A stretch of 22,639 nt of DNA from NCBI GenBank assembly GCA_964526295.1, contig CAZGKW010000057.1:1-22639 (forward strand), in the 5' to 3' direction. This stretch comes from CAZGKW01 sp964526295. Its GTDB lineage: Bacteria; Planctomycetota; Phycisphaerae; FEN-1346. A model generated the notes under the pieces. It was not told the origin of the DNA, did not search any database, and worked only from the letters and a program-made list of their open reading frames with translations. This document shows positions 8,182-15,837 of the stretch, piece by piece. Both the position numbers and the translations under genes were made by a program. The stretch's first letter is position 1; each line of letters starts with the position of its first letter.

Positions 8182-9159
8182 ATGGAGTACACCACACTCG
8201 GGCGGACCGGCCTCAATGTCAGCCGCCTGTGTCTCGGCACCATGAACTTCGGCGGCTACACGACCGAAGAGGACAGCTTCGCCATCATGGACCGGGCCCT
8301 CGACCTCGGCATCAACTTCTTCGACACGGCCAACGTCTACGGCGGCAAGGCCGGCAAGGGGGCCACCGAATCGATCCTCGGCCGGTGGCTGGCCCAGGGC
8401 GGCGGGCGGCGCGACCGGATCGCACTCGCCACCAAGGTCTACAACCCCATGGGCGAGGGGCCGAACGCCCGCGGCGCCTGCGCCTACAACGTCCGCCGCG
8501 AGTGCGAGGCCAGCCTCAAGCGGCTCCAGACCGACCACATCGACCTCTACCAGATGCACCACATCGACCGGAGCACCCCCTGGGAGGAGCTGTGGCAGGC
8601 CATGGAGCAGCTCGTCCGCGAGGGCAAGGTCCTGTATGTGGGGAGCTCGAACTTCGCCGGGTGGCACATCGTCGCGGCGAACGAGGCCGCCGCCCGCCGC
8701 AACTTCCTCGGCCTCGTCTCCGAGCAGAGCAAGTACAGCCTCCTGGAGCGGACCGTCGAGCTGGAGGTCCTGCCCGCGTGCCGGCAATACGGCCTGGGCG
8801 TCATTCCGTGGAGCCCGCTGGCCGGCGGGATGCTGGCCGGCCTGCTCCGCACGGAGGCCCCGAAAGGCGGCCGACGGGCCCGCCATGGGACCGACGAGCG
8901 GATCGAAGAGCTGCGGCCCCGGCTTGAGCCCTGGGAGGACCTGTGCGAGGAGCTGGGCGAGAAGCCCGCCGACGTCGCCCTGGCGTGGCTGCTGGCGAAC
9001 CCGGTCGTCACGGCCCCCATCATCGGCCCCCGGACGATGGACCAGCTCGAAGGGTCGCTGCGGGCCCTGGAGATCGACCTCTCGGACGAGACGATGGCGA
9101 AGCTGGACGAGCTCTTCCCCGGGCCCGGCGGCGAAGCCCCCGAGGCGTATGCGTGGTAA
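8182..9159 (+). CDS. Aldo/keto reductase
   Basis: This 325-residue NADPH-dependent oxidoreductase has the (beta/alpha)8 barrel of the AKR superfamily. The catalytic tetrad is visible: D48 in FFDTANVYGG, Y53, K85 in LATKVYNPMG and H126 in QMHHIDRSTPWEE. The cofactor segments SNFAGWHI, IPWSPLAGGML and the C-terminal GPRTMDQLEGSL are also present. It resembles the YghZ/Tas or auxin-induced-protein branch, which reduces a wide range of aldehydes, so the substrate cannot be told. ATG 8182 is preferred over TTG 8176 because GAGAGGAGG (8166-8174) is 7 nt before it. It could act with the downstream sugar-related genes, but a hairpin and about 150 bp separate them. Confidence 0.93.
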   Translation: MEYTTLGRTGLNVSRLCLGTMNFGGYTTEEDSFAIMDRALDLGINFFDTANVYGGKAGKGATESILGRWLAQGGGRRDRIALATKVYNPMGEGPNARGACAYNVRRECEASLKRLQTDHIDLYQMHHIDRSTPWEELWQAMEQLVREGKVLYVGSSNFAGWHIVAANEAAARRNFLGLVSEQSKYSLLERTVELEVLPACRQYGLGVIPWSPLAGGMLAGLLRTEAPKGGRRARHGTDERIEELRPRLEPWEDLCEELGEKPADVALAWLLANPVVTAPIIGPRTMDQLEGSLRALEIDLSDETMAKLDELFPGPGGEAPEAYAW

Positions 9160-9214
9160 GAGCGGCGCGCTCGGCGCGATCAGAGAGCGGCGTGGCGGCT
9201 AGCGCGCAAATCAA

Positions 9215-9236
9215 GCCCGGAGCGGGAGCTCCGGGC
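9215..9236. terminator. Hairpin after the aldo/keto reductase
   Basis: GCCCGGAGC (9215-9223), loop GGGA, GCTCCGGGC (9228-9236) forms a perfect 9-bp stem. No T-run follows, so it is either a weak terminator or a dispersed palindrome. Confidence 0.4.
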
Positions 9237-9309
9237 CACGCCCGGCCGGGTTGGGGGCCTCGCCGGCCGGCGACACGCGCGAGTTGGGCCAACGAGTGAA
9301 GGAGACGCG

Positions 9310-11880
9310 ATGCGACGACTTGCGGCCATGGCCGCCGGGCTGGCCCTGACGGCCGGTCTCGCGGGCCCGGCACGGGCCGAGGGCGATCCCCTGGTCGCCC
9401 CCTCCGAGGGGGCCTTCGAAGGGGCCGAGAAGGTGCCCGGCGGCCAGCGGGTCGCCCTCGACCTGGGCACCGATCGGGTCAACTGGAACAACGCCCGGTG
9501 GGTCGTCGCCCCGCTCGGCAAGGCCCGCGACCTGAGCGGCTACACCGCCGTTCGCCTCGTCGTCGAGACCGACAGACCCCGGGCGGACGCCGGCGTGTAC
9601 CTCGCCCTCCGCGAGGCCGACGGCACGTGGTACGCCCACCCCTGGGCGGCCAACCTGACGCAGAAACGCAACGAGGGCCTCGCCCGCCTGAAGGACTTCC
9701 GCCCCTGCGAGTGGCACACGCCGCCCGGCGGCACCCAGCACGATGAGAACGGCGTCTTTGACCCGGAGGCGGTCGACGCCGTCGCGGTCGGATGCGTCAA
9801 CCCGCTCGGCGTGGGCACCGTGACGTTCGTCCTGCGGGAGGTGGGCCTCGCAAAGCTGCCCGGGCCCCCCATCGAACCCGTCGCCGTCCGCGTCACGGGC
9901 AGGCTGCTCGACGTCAACGGGACGGAACACGTGCCGGCGGGCCTGTTCGGCACCTACGCCCAGAGGAAGAAGGGCCAGGAGCGCCGGTACCGGATGGCCC
10001 TGAAGCGTCACCTGTTCGGGACGCCCGGCGGGGGGGACGAGATCACTCACATCCAGCTCCACTGCTGGGGCGAGCGGGTCCATCCGTCGGTGCGGCTCGA
10101 CGCCGGTTGGGAAGCGAAGTGCCGCGACGCCGCCCGCAAGTGGGCCGACGCCGCCAAGCAAGCCAACCAGCGGCTGTACGCCGAGTTCTGGAACGAGCCC
10201 TACCTCAACTGGGCCAACGACAACCGCAAGAACTTCGACCCGGACGATTACGACGTGACCCGCGCCGCCGAGGGCGCGCCGGTGCACATCAAGCACGACG
10301 GCCGGCTGGCGCCGCACCTTCGGTGGACCCGCGACTTCAACGCCCCGCCGTGGAACTGGTGCCGCTACGGCCTCCAGGAATGGCGCCGCGGCCGCGACAC
10401 GGACGGCAAGGTCCTGCTCGACGAGCACGCCCGGGCCTACAGCACCCAGCGCCACGTCTGGAAGCGGCGGGTCGAGACCCTCAATCCGCCCGACGGCGTC
10501 GAGGACGGCGAGACGTACCACGTCGAGCGGCAGGTCAAGCAGCGCGACCCCGAGACGGGCAAACGCCGAACCGTCACGAAGCAGGTGCCGGCGACGGCGT
10601 TCACCCCGTGGCACATCTATGACGAGACGCAGTTCACCTACTGGTCCGGGGCGGGCATGCTCAAGATGTACGTCGAGCCGATGCGGGCCTTCGGCGAGGC
10701 CCTGAAGGAGGCCGACCCGGACGCGATGTTCTTCATCGGCTGGGGGTTCCGCCCCAGCGAGGACCACTGGGCCGGGTGGCGGTTGCTCTACAAGCCGACC
10801 CTCGACGCCGGCATCGAGCTGGCCGACGGCGTCCACGAGCACGACTACGGCGGCGATCCCCTGAAGATGTCCGCCAACTACGAGGTCGTCCAAGCCTACG
10901 CGATGACCCGGTACGGCAAGTGGCTGAAGTTCGTCAACACCGAGCAGGGGGCCCAGACCGACCCCCAAGCCTACCCGGAGGCGGCGGCGCTCAGCCGGAC
11001 CGCCGCCGAGGACATGAACAAGTATCGCTGGGCGGCGCGGAAGATGATGCTCTGCCTGGCGCGGACGCCCGGTAAGGCGTTCGGCCTGTGCCATTTCGGA
11101 CACTGGTGGAGCGACCACGGCGAAGGGAACCTGTTCCGCATGCTCGTAAACCTCCGCGGACGGCTGGTCCAGGTCGTCTGCGACGATCCGCACGTCTATG
11201 CCGTGGCGGCCATCGACGGCACCGACCCCGAGAACCCGCGCCCGCCCGAGATGCCGAACCGCAAGGAGCTGGTCGTCGCCGTGTGGAACGATCACGTCTC
11301 GCCGCGGGAGGTCAAGCTGGAGGCCGGGCCGGCGACGGGCACGCGGTTCCTCCGCGAGGCGATCATCCGCCGGGTGGTCCTCGACGACGAGGCCGGCCGG
11401 CCGACCGTCAGGGAGCACAGCAACCGGTGGGTCGGGTCGGCCGACGTGTATCGCTTCAGCGAGACGCTTGAGCCGCTGAGCATGGTCGTCGTCACGCTGC
11501 CGCTGGCGGGCGACCCGGCGGGCGGGACCGAGGTTCGGCGTCGCCAGTTCTTCGGCAGGACCGTCCTCGCCCACGTGACGGGCGGGTCGCCCGTCCGGGA
11601 GACCGTCGCCGTGGACGCCGATGCTCTCCGCCGGGCCGAGCGGGCCTGGATCAAGTTCGTCGCCGAGCGGCTCGGCGAAGGGGAGGGCACCGTGACGGTC
11701 AACGGCAGGACGCACCCGCTTCCGAGCTGCATCACCCCTGAGAACGCCCCGTGGATCCGCGTCCTGCCGATCGACCCGGCGGAGCTGAAGGCCGAGAACG
11801 AGGTGGTCTTCGACGTGGCAGGGGAGGGCCACGCGGGGTACCTGCTGGGCATGAGCAGCCTCGTTGTCGAGGGCAAATAG
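9310..11880 (+). CDS. Secreted glycoside hydrolase-like protein (clan-A-like barrel)
   Basis: The 856-residue protein begins with a signal peptide (MRRLAAMAAGLALTAGLAGP, cleavage likely after ARA at about 21-23). Residues about 45-180 look like a beta-sandwich/carbohydrate-binding region. The centre has AEFWNEPYLNW with E296, the typical acid/base NEP motif of clan GH-A enzymes, and FVNTEQGAQT with E545 as a candidate nucleophile. The two glutamates are about 250 residues apart, and a charged stretch at about 305-435 looks like an insertion. FIGWGFRPSEDHW and GVHEHDY fit barrel strands. A beta-rich C-terminal region follows (about 650-856). AAGGAG precedes the ATG. The exact family and substrate are not recognisable; agarase- or GH39-like families are possible. 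The dehydrogenase downstream is probably related. Confidence 0.7.
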   Translation: MRRLAAMAAGLALTAGLAGPARAEGDPLVAPSEGAFEGAEKVPGGQRVALDLGTDRVNWNNARWVVAPLGKARDLSGYTAVRLVVETDRPRADAGVYLALREADGTWYAHPWAANLTQKRNEGLARLKDFRPCEWHTPPGGTQHDENGVFDPEAVDAVAVGCVNPLGVGTVTFVLREVGLAKLPGPPIEPVAVRVTGRLLDVNGTEHVPAGLFGTYAQRKKGQERRYRMALKRHLFGTPGGGDEITHIQLHCWGERVHPSVRLDAGWEAKCRDAARKWADAAKQANQRLYAEFWNEPYLNWANDNRKNFDPDDYDVTRAAEGAPVHIKHDGRLAPHLRWTRDFNAPPWNWCRYGLQEWRRGRDTDGKVLLDEHARAYSTQRHVWKRRVETLNPPDGVEDGETYHVERQVKQRDPETGKRRTVTKQVPATAFTPWHIYDETQFTYWSGAGMLKMYVEPMRAFGEALKEADPDAMFFIGWGFRPSEDHWAGWRLLYKPTLDAGIELADGVHEHDYGGDPLKMSANYEVVQAYAMTRYGKWLKFVNTEQGAQTDPQAYPEAAALSRTAAEDMNKYRWAARKMMLCLARTPGKAFGLCHFGHWWSDHGEGNLFRMLVNLRGRLVQVVCDDPHVYAVAAIDGTDPENPRPPEMPNRKELVVAVWNDHVSPREVKLEAGPATGTRFLREAIIRRVVLDDEAGRPTVREHSNRWVGSADVYRFSETLEPLSMVVVTLPLAGDPAGGTEVRRRQFFGRTVLAHVTGGSPVRETVAVDADALRRAERAWIKFVAERLGEGEGTVTVNGRTHPLPSCITPENAPWIRVLPIDPAELKAENEVVFDVAGEGHAGYLLGMSSLVVEGK

Positions 11881-12003
11881 CCGGCGCGCGTCTCGGCGGC
11901 GGGGGGCGGGCGATGTCAACGCCCACGGGCGGCGCCTGGTGGGCTGTGCGCGGCGGCGCCGCACAAGGCCCCTCGGGTCGAACGAAGAAATCGATAGGAA
12001 CGC

Positions 12004-13248
12004 ATGCGAGTCATTACCTGGCACATCTTCCCCCCGAAGTACGCCCTGTGCAAGGCCCTGGGGCCGGTGTGGAAGGGCGTCTTCTGGGGCCCCCTGTCGA
12101 CGGTCCGGATGCGGGACTGGCCCGAGAACGAGCTCCCCGGAGACGGGTGGCTCCGCCTGCGGGCCCGCTTGGCCGGCATCTGCGGGACGGACCTGGGCCT
12201 GATCACCCTGGGGACGCCGCCGGACTACTTCGGCAAGGGACTGATCATCGAGCCGGTCGTCCTGGGCCACGAGAACGTCAGCGACGTCGTGGAGGCGACG
12301 CCCGGCGCCGCCGACGTGCCCACCGACGTGCGGTACAACGTCGACCCGGTGATGCCGTGCGCGGCCCGGGGGCTGGAAGCGTGCCCCTCGTGCCGCGCCG
12401 GCCAGTTCTGCACCTGCTACAACGTGGCCGAGCGGGTCCCGAAGGAGGAGCGCCAGTACGGCTTCTGGATCGGCGGCTCGAGGAAGATCGGCGGCACGTG
12501 GGCCGACTCGTTCGTCGCCCATCGCTCGCAGCTCATCCCCGTGCCGGACGACGTGCCGGACGAGCAGGCGGTGCTGGTGGACCCGATCTCGAGCTGTCTG
12601 CACACGGTGCTTCGCCGCCCGCCGGGCCCGGAGGACCAGGACGTTCTCGTCCTCGGGTGCGGCCTCTTGGGCCTGGGGATCATCGAGTTCCTCCGCCTGT
12701 GGGGGTTCAAGGGTCGGATCTTCGCCACGGCCCGGCACCGGTTCCAGAAGGCCTTGGCCATCGGCTTCGGGGCCGACGAGGTGTGGGACGGACGCCAGCT
12801 TAAGGAACGTGACGTCATCCGGCGGACGGCGGACCTGTTTGACGTGCCGCCCGTCCAGGGCTTCTGGGGCAAGCCCGCCCTGCTGGGCGGCTTCGACCTG
12901 GTCTACGACTGCGTGGGCAGCAACTCGAGCATCGACGAGGCGCTTCGCATCACGCGGCCCCAGGGCACCGTCGTCATCCCCGGCATGGCCCATCCGCGCC
13001 GGGTCGACTGGGACCCGTTCGTCCACAAACAGCTCACCGTGATGGGCAGCCACGGCCGGGGCATCGAGAAGTGGCGCGGCAAGGAGCTGCACACGTATCA
13101 CTTCGTCCATGATCTCATGGCCGAGGGCCACTTTCCGGCCGAGAAGTACCTGACGCACGTCTTCGATCTGAATGACTACAAGGAGGGCCTCGACGTGGTG
13201 ACCCACAAGGCCCGCCACGCCGCCGTCCACGGGGCGTTTCGCATTTGA
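12004..13248 (+). CDS. Zinc-dependent medium-chain dehydrogenase (MDR superfamily)
   Basis: This 414-residue protein is a zinc-type alcohol/sugar dehydrogenase. The catalytic zinc site is C60 in AGICGTD with H89-E90 in LGHENVSD. A structural-zinc lobe contains C119, C127, C130, C136 and C138 (ACPSCRAGQFCTC). The Rossmann motif is VLGCGLLGLGIIEF (about 216-229). The C-terminal half keeps YDCVGSNSSIDEALR and the substrate-domain return. It most resembles threonine or glucose/polyol dehydrogenase-like MDRs; the substrate is unknown. AGGA lies about 5 nt before the ATG. It starts 123 bp after the glycoside-hydrolase-like gene on the same strand and may act on a sugar released by it. Confidence 0.88.
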   Translation: MRVITWHIFPPKYALCKALGPVWKGVFWGPLSTVRMRDWPENELPGDGWLRLRARLAGICGTDLGLITLGTPPDYFGKGLIIEPVVLGHENVSDVVEATPGAADVPTDVRYNVDPVMPCAARGLEACPSCRAGQFCTCYNVAERVPKEERQYGFWIGGSRKIGGTWADSFVAHRSQLIPVPDDVPDEQAVLVDPISSCLHTVLRRPPGPEDQDVLVLGCGLLGLGIIEFLRLWGFKGRIFATARHRFQKALAIGFGADEVWDGRQLKERDVIRRTADLFDVPPVQGFWGKPALLGGFDLVYDCVGSNSSIDEALRITRPQGTVVIPGMAHPRRVDWDPFVHKQLTVMGSHGRGIEKWRGKELHTYHFVHDLMAEGHFPAEKYLTHVFDLNDYKEGLDVVTHKARHAAVHGAFRI

Positions 13249-13296
13249 GGCCGGTCCCGCTTCCGCAATGAAGAAACGCTACAGCCCCCTGTACGC

Positions 13297-13326
13297 TTGC
13301 CCTCCGGCGGCCGGGCCGGGTAGAAT
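13297..13326 (+). promoter_or_regulatory. Possible promoter of the hicB remnant
   Basis: TTGCCC (13297-13302) and TAGAAT (13321-13326) are 18 bp apart, about 20 bp before the ATG of the broken hicB. The -10 is good and the -35 partial. Confidence 0.35.
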
Positions 13327-13346
13327 CACCCGCGAGCAGGCAGGCC

Positions 13347-13583
13347 ATGACCCAACTCCTGTTTCAGGTCGCGGAGGACCCCGACGGCGGGCTGACGGCG
13401 CGGGCCGTTGGAGCGGCCATCTAGACGGAGGCCGAGACCGTGGAAGAGTTCCGCCGGAACGTCCACGAAGCCGTCGCGTGCCATTTCGACGGCTCCGCCG
13501 ACCGTTCCAAGGTCGTTCGGCCGCATTTCGTACGAGATGAGGCCATCGCCCGTGAGGCTGCCGCGCGACCTCTCCGGCGTTGA
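13347..13583 (+). pseudogene. hicB: HicB-type antitoxin, interrupted by a stop codon
   Basis: Frame 13347-13583 reads MTQLLFQVAEDPDGGLTARA, then VGAAI, a TAG stop at 13422-13424, and continues TEAETVEEFRRNVHEAVACHF with RPHFVRDEAIA near the end. This is the pattern of short HicB-family antitoxins that pair with HicA, whose normal sequence carries an aromatic or similar residue at the stop position. Everything else stays in frame for 78 codons, so a single nonsense mutation (or sequencing error) fits best. The last codons overlap the hicA start at 13552, the usual arrangement. Family assignment is by pattern recognition. Confidence 0.65.
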
Positions 13584-13647
13584 GCTCTCGAAGGCGCTTG
13601 CGCGGCTTGGCTACATGGCGACGCGCCAGGTCGGCGGCCACACGCGC
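13552..13647 (+). pseudogene. hicA: HicA-type toxin, truncated after its N-terminal half
   Basis: From GTG 13552 the frame reads MRLPRDLSGVELSKALARLG, then YMATRQVGGHTR, matching the N-terminal strand-helix-strand of HicA mRNA interferases, including the catalytic-type histidine (H30) in GGHTR. After R32 the resemblance stops: the usual HITIPxHxxLxxGTL second half is missing and the frame drifts into a Gly/Arg-rich translation ending near 13833. The second half seems to have been deleted and replaced by unrelated DNA encoding a small hydrophobic peptide in another frame. It cannot make a complete toxin. Confidence 0.6.
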
Positions 13648-13651
13648 GGTA

Positions 13652-13789
13652 ATGCCGATCCCGCGCGTGCTCGCGATCGGGTGGTTCTTCGGGACGGTGG
13701 TCGAGGCGGCCGTGGCGGGCCTCTTGTTGGGGCTGATCGTCCGGCGCCCGAAGCCGTCGGCGGCCAAGTCCCAACCGCCCCAAGCCTGA
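13652..13789 (+). CDS. Small hydrophobic peptide or membrane-protein fragment
   Basis: ATG 13652 opens a 45-residue frame with one convincing transmembrane segment (about 7-29, GWFFGTVVEAAVAGLLLGLI), followed by a basic RR-x-K-x8-K tail ending in QPPQA. There is no good Shine-Dalgarno. It starts at the point where HicA resemblance ends, so it could be the end of a deleted membrane-protein gene or a genuine small protein. I recognise no family. Confidence 0.3.
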   Translation: MPIPRVLAIGWFFGTVVEAAVAGLLLGLIVRRPKPSAAKSQPPQA

Positions 13790-13806
13790 ACGCGGCGGCA
13801 TCTGTT

Positions 13807-13829
13807 CCCTCTCCCCTGGCGGGAGAGGG
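13807..13829. repeat. REP-like palindrome, copy A
   Basis: CCCTCTCCC (13807-13815), 5-nt loop, GGGAGAGGG (13821-13829), followed by AGGGTGAGGGGG. Copy B lies in opposite orientation 54 bp on, so the two copies can form a larger hairpin: CGGGAGAGGG-x3-GGGTGAGGG against its complement. Confidence 0.7.
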
Positions 13830-13882
13830 TTAGGGTGAGGGGGCCGCGAAGCAGTTGGGCACGGGTTTCACCCTCACCCCGT

Positions 13883-13905
13883 CCCTCTCCCGTCAAGGGA
13901 GAGGG
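13883..13905. repeat. REP-like palindrome, copy B
   Basis: CCCTCTCCC (13883-13891), loop GTCAA, GGGAGAGGG (13897-13905), preceded by CCCTCACCCCGT. It ends 6 bp before the mtnA stop codon and may also act as the mtnA transcript end structure. Related copies are at 15479-15528 and 22441-22485. Confidence 0.7.
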
Positions 13906-13911
13906 GGTGTT

Positions 13912-14958
13912 TCACCCCAGCAGCTTCGCGATGCGTTTGCGGGTCGGCTTCTCCACGAGGCCTTTCTCGGTGATGATGCCCGCGATCAGCTTCGCCGGCG
14001 TCACGTCGAACGCCGGGCAGTAGACCTTGGCGTCGGCCGGGGCCGTCCGCCGGCCGAACCCGTCGGTCACCTCCTCGCTGTCGCGCTCCTCGATCGGGAC
14101 CTCGTCGCCCGAGGCGATCGACCGGTCGAACGTGCTGGACGGCGCCGCGACGTACATCGGGATGCCGTGATGCTTCGCCAGGACGGCCACCGAGTAGGTG
14201 CCGATCTTGTTCGCCACGTCGCCGTTGGCCGCGATGCGGTCCGCACCCACCAGCACCAGGTCGACCTTGCCCTGCCGCATGATGACGCCGGCCATGTTGT
14301 CGCAGATGAGGGTGCAGTCGATGCCTGCCCGCTGGAGCTCCCACATCGTCAGGCGCGAGCCCTGAAGGAGCGGCCGCGTCTCGTCGGCGTAGACCTGGAA
14401 CTCCCGCCCCGCCTCATGCGCCCGATAGAGCGGCGCCAGGGCCGTCCCGTACTCGGCCGTGGCGAGGCTGCCGGCGTTGCAGTGGGTCAGCACGCCACAC
14501 CCCTCGGTGACGAGGTGCTGGCCGTTGTCGCCGATCCGGCGGCACATCTCGGCGTCCTCGTCGCGGATGGCGTTGGCCTCGGCCAGGAGGGCCTCCTTGA
14601 CGGCCCGTCCGCCGCGGCCGCGGTACTCCAGGGCCGTCCGCCGCATCCGGTCGAGGGCCCAGAACAGGTTGACGGCGGTGGGGCGGCTGGTCGCCAGAAG
14701 GGCGCAGGCCCTCTCGACGGCCTCCTCGACGGCGTCCTCGTCCTCGTCGGGGGCGGCACGGGCCCCCACGGCGACGCCCATGGCCGCCGCCACGCCGATC
14801 GCCGGCGCCCCGCGTACGCGGAGCGTCTTGATGGCCTCCCAGACGGTCCGGACGTCCTCCAGGAGGATCACGCGGTGCTCGTCAGGCAGGAGCGTCTGGT
14901 CGATGATTTCGAGTCGGCCCTCGATGCCGCCGACCCATCGGACCGTCGGCTCAGGCAT
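13912..14958 (-). CDS. mtnA: S-methyl-5-thioribose-1-phosphate isomerase
   Basis: The 348-residue enzyme converts methylthioribose-1-phosphate to methylthioribulose-1-phosphate in methionine salvage. Family marks are LRVRGAPAIGVAAAMGV (about 48-64), LTHCNAGSLATAEYGTA with the catalytic cysteine, VLVGADRIAANGDVANKIGT with the catalytic aspartate, and VAAPSSTFD. Length is normal (about 340-370). It overlaps purE by 8 bp (14951-14958), so the two are translated from one mRNA made from the promoter at 15604-15632. The start codon lies inside the purE 3' end. Some eIF2B-related proteins look similar, but GADRIAANGD and the THCNAG motif fit MtnA best. Confidence 0.94.
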   Translation of the reverse strand: MPEPTVRWVGGIEGRLEIIDQTLLPDEHRVILLEDVRTVWEAIKTLRVRGAPAIGVAAAMGVAVGARAAPDEDEDAVEEAVERACALLATSRPTAVNLFWALDRMRRTALEYRGRGGRAVKEALLAEANAIRDEDAEMCRRIGDNGQHLVTEGCGVLTHCNAGSLATAEYGTALAPLYRAHEAGREFQVYADETRPLLQGSRLTMWELQRAGIDCTLICDNMAGVIMRQGKVDLVLVGADRIAANGDVANKIGTYSVAVLAKHHGIPMYVAAPSSTFDRSIASGDEVPIEERDSEEVTDGFGRRTAPADAKVYCPAFDVTPAKLIAGIITEKGLVEKPTRKRIAKLLG

Positions 14959-15571
14959 CGGCCGTCCCTCCGGCCGGGCCGGTCCGGGCGACGCGGGCGT
15001 CCGCCTCGGTCACCGTTTCGGCCAGCTCGGCCTTGTAGGCCGCGACTCGGTCCCTGAGCTTCGCATCACCGGTCGCCAGGACCTGGGCGGCCAGGACCGC
15101 CGCGTTCACGGGGCCGGCCTTGCCGATGGCGACGGTCGCGACGGGCACGCCTCGCGGCATCTGGACGGTCGAGAGGAGGCTGTCGAGGCCGCCCAGGGCG
15201 GAGGTCTGGATGGGCACGCCGATGACGGGCAGGGGCGTGAGGCTCGCGAGGACGCCCGCCAGGTGGGCCGCCCCACCGGCCGCCGCGACGATCACTTCGA
15301 GGCCCCGCTTCGCCGCCCCGGTGGCGTACTCGTGGGCCGTCTCGGGCGTGCGGTGGGCGCTGATGACGCGCAGCTCGTACGGTACGCCGAACTCGTCGAG
15401 CGTGTCGAGGCAGCCCTGCATCTTCTCCAGGTCGGAATCGCTGCCCATCACGACGCCGACGCGGGGGCCCGCGGCACCCTTTCCCCCGGCGGCTCGCCCA
15501 GTTGAGGGAGAGGGACGCAGCGAGGGGGCGTCGGGGCAATGAGGCTGACCCTCGGCGTTGGATTCGGCCAT
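14951..15571 (-). CDS. purE: N5-carboxyaminoimidazole ribonucleotide mutase (PurE) with N-terminal extension
   Basis: PurE rearranges N5-CAIR to CAIR in purine synthesis. The core from about residue 36 shows VGVVMGSDSDLEKM, ISAHRTPETAHEYA with the catalytic histidine, AAAGGAAHLAGVLASLTPLPVIGVP and GKAGPVNAA, all class I marks. The protein is 206 residues against about 160-175 normally: about 35 residues precede the core. Residues about 15-33 (PSLRPSPSTGRAAGGKG) match the translated dispersed repeat found elsewhere in the window. The start at ATG 15571 is supported by AGGAGAG at 6-nt spacing, and no good later start exists before the core, so the extension appears to be translated. It overlaps mtnA. 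No purK is visible. Confidence 0.94.
   Translation of the reverse strand: MAESNAEGQPHCPDAPSLRPSPSTGRAAGGKGAAGPRVGVVMGSDSDLEKMQGCLDTLDEFGVPYELRVISAHRTPETAHEYATGAAKRGLEVIVAAAGGAAHLAGVLASLTPLPVIGVPIQTSALGGLDSLLSTVQMPRGVPVATVAIGKAGPVNAAVLAAQVLATGDAKLRDRVAAYKAELAETVTEADARVARTGPAGGTADA
15479..15528. repeat. REP-like element, copy C, inside purE
   Basis: The stretch containing CCCAGTTGAGGGAGAGGGAC and GCAGCGAGGGGG is a diverged copy of the palindromes at 13807-13905. Its left arm has decayed (GGCGGCTCGCC). In the purE frame it reads PSLRPSPSTGRAAGGKG, close to the PSPRPSPVKGEG that copy B would encode. Confidence 0.6.
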
Positions 15572-15603
15572 AGCAGACTCTCCTGTGGCGAGTGTCGCGC
15601 GCG

Positions 15604-15632
15604 AGTATACGCCGCCCCGGCAGGGCCGTCAA
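15604..15632 (-). promoter_or_regulatory. Predicted sigma70-type promoter of purE-mtnA
   Basis: On the minus strand TTGACG (15632-15627) and TATACT (15609-15604) are 17 bp apart, placing the transcript start about 25 nt before the purE ATG. A near-consensus match in the right place. Confidence 0.75.
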
Positions 15633-15756
15633 CCTCCGGACGCCGACACCGCTGCGGGGTGGCGCGGAACCGACTCGCGACCGTGATGAAAAAAAGCAAC
15701 ATGCGGCCCTGGTGACCCCGTGAAGGCTGTTTCCCGAGCCAAGCTTGCGTTCTCCC

Positions 15757-15784
15757 TTGACTTTTCGCCAGAATGTTGTATTTT
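15757..15784 (+). promoter_or_regulatory. Predicted sigma70-type promoter of the histidine kinase operon
   Basis: TTGACT (15757-15762) and TATTTT (15779-15784) are 16 bp apart. The -10 lies within the inverted repeat AATGTTG-x8-CAACATT (15772-15793), so a repressor bound there would block the polymerase. The GTG start at 15838 leaves about a 45-nt leader. Confidence 0.55.
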
Positions 15785-15793
15785 GTCAACATT
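15772..15793. promoter_or_regulatory. Operator-like inverted repeat across the -10
   Basis: AATGTTG (15772-15778) and CAACATT (15787-15793) are perfect 7-bp arms with an 8-bp centre (TATTTTGT) that includes the predicted -10. Such dyads are typical dimeric-repressor sites; the regulator is unknown. Confidence 0.4.
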
Positions 15794-15837
15794 GCTGCGT
15801 CGAGGACACACCTCCAGAGTTCCGAAGCGAGCGACTC

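Noticed and set aside
9211..13230. Antisense open frame of more than 1300 codons opposite the hydrolase and dehydrogenase genes
   Set aside because: High GC in third codon positions removes stops from the complementary frame. The translation is Arg/Pro/Gly/Val-rich without motifs, while the + strand encodes clear proteins.
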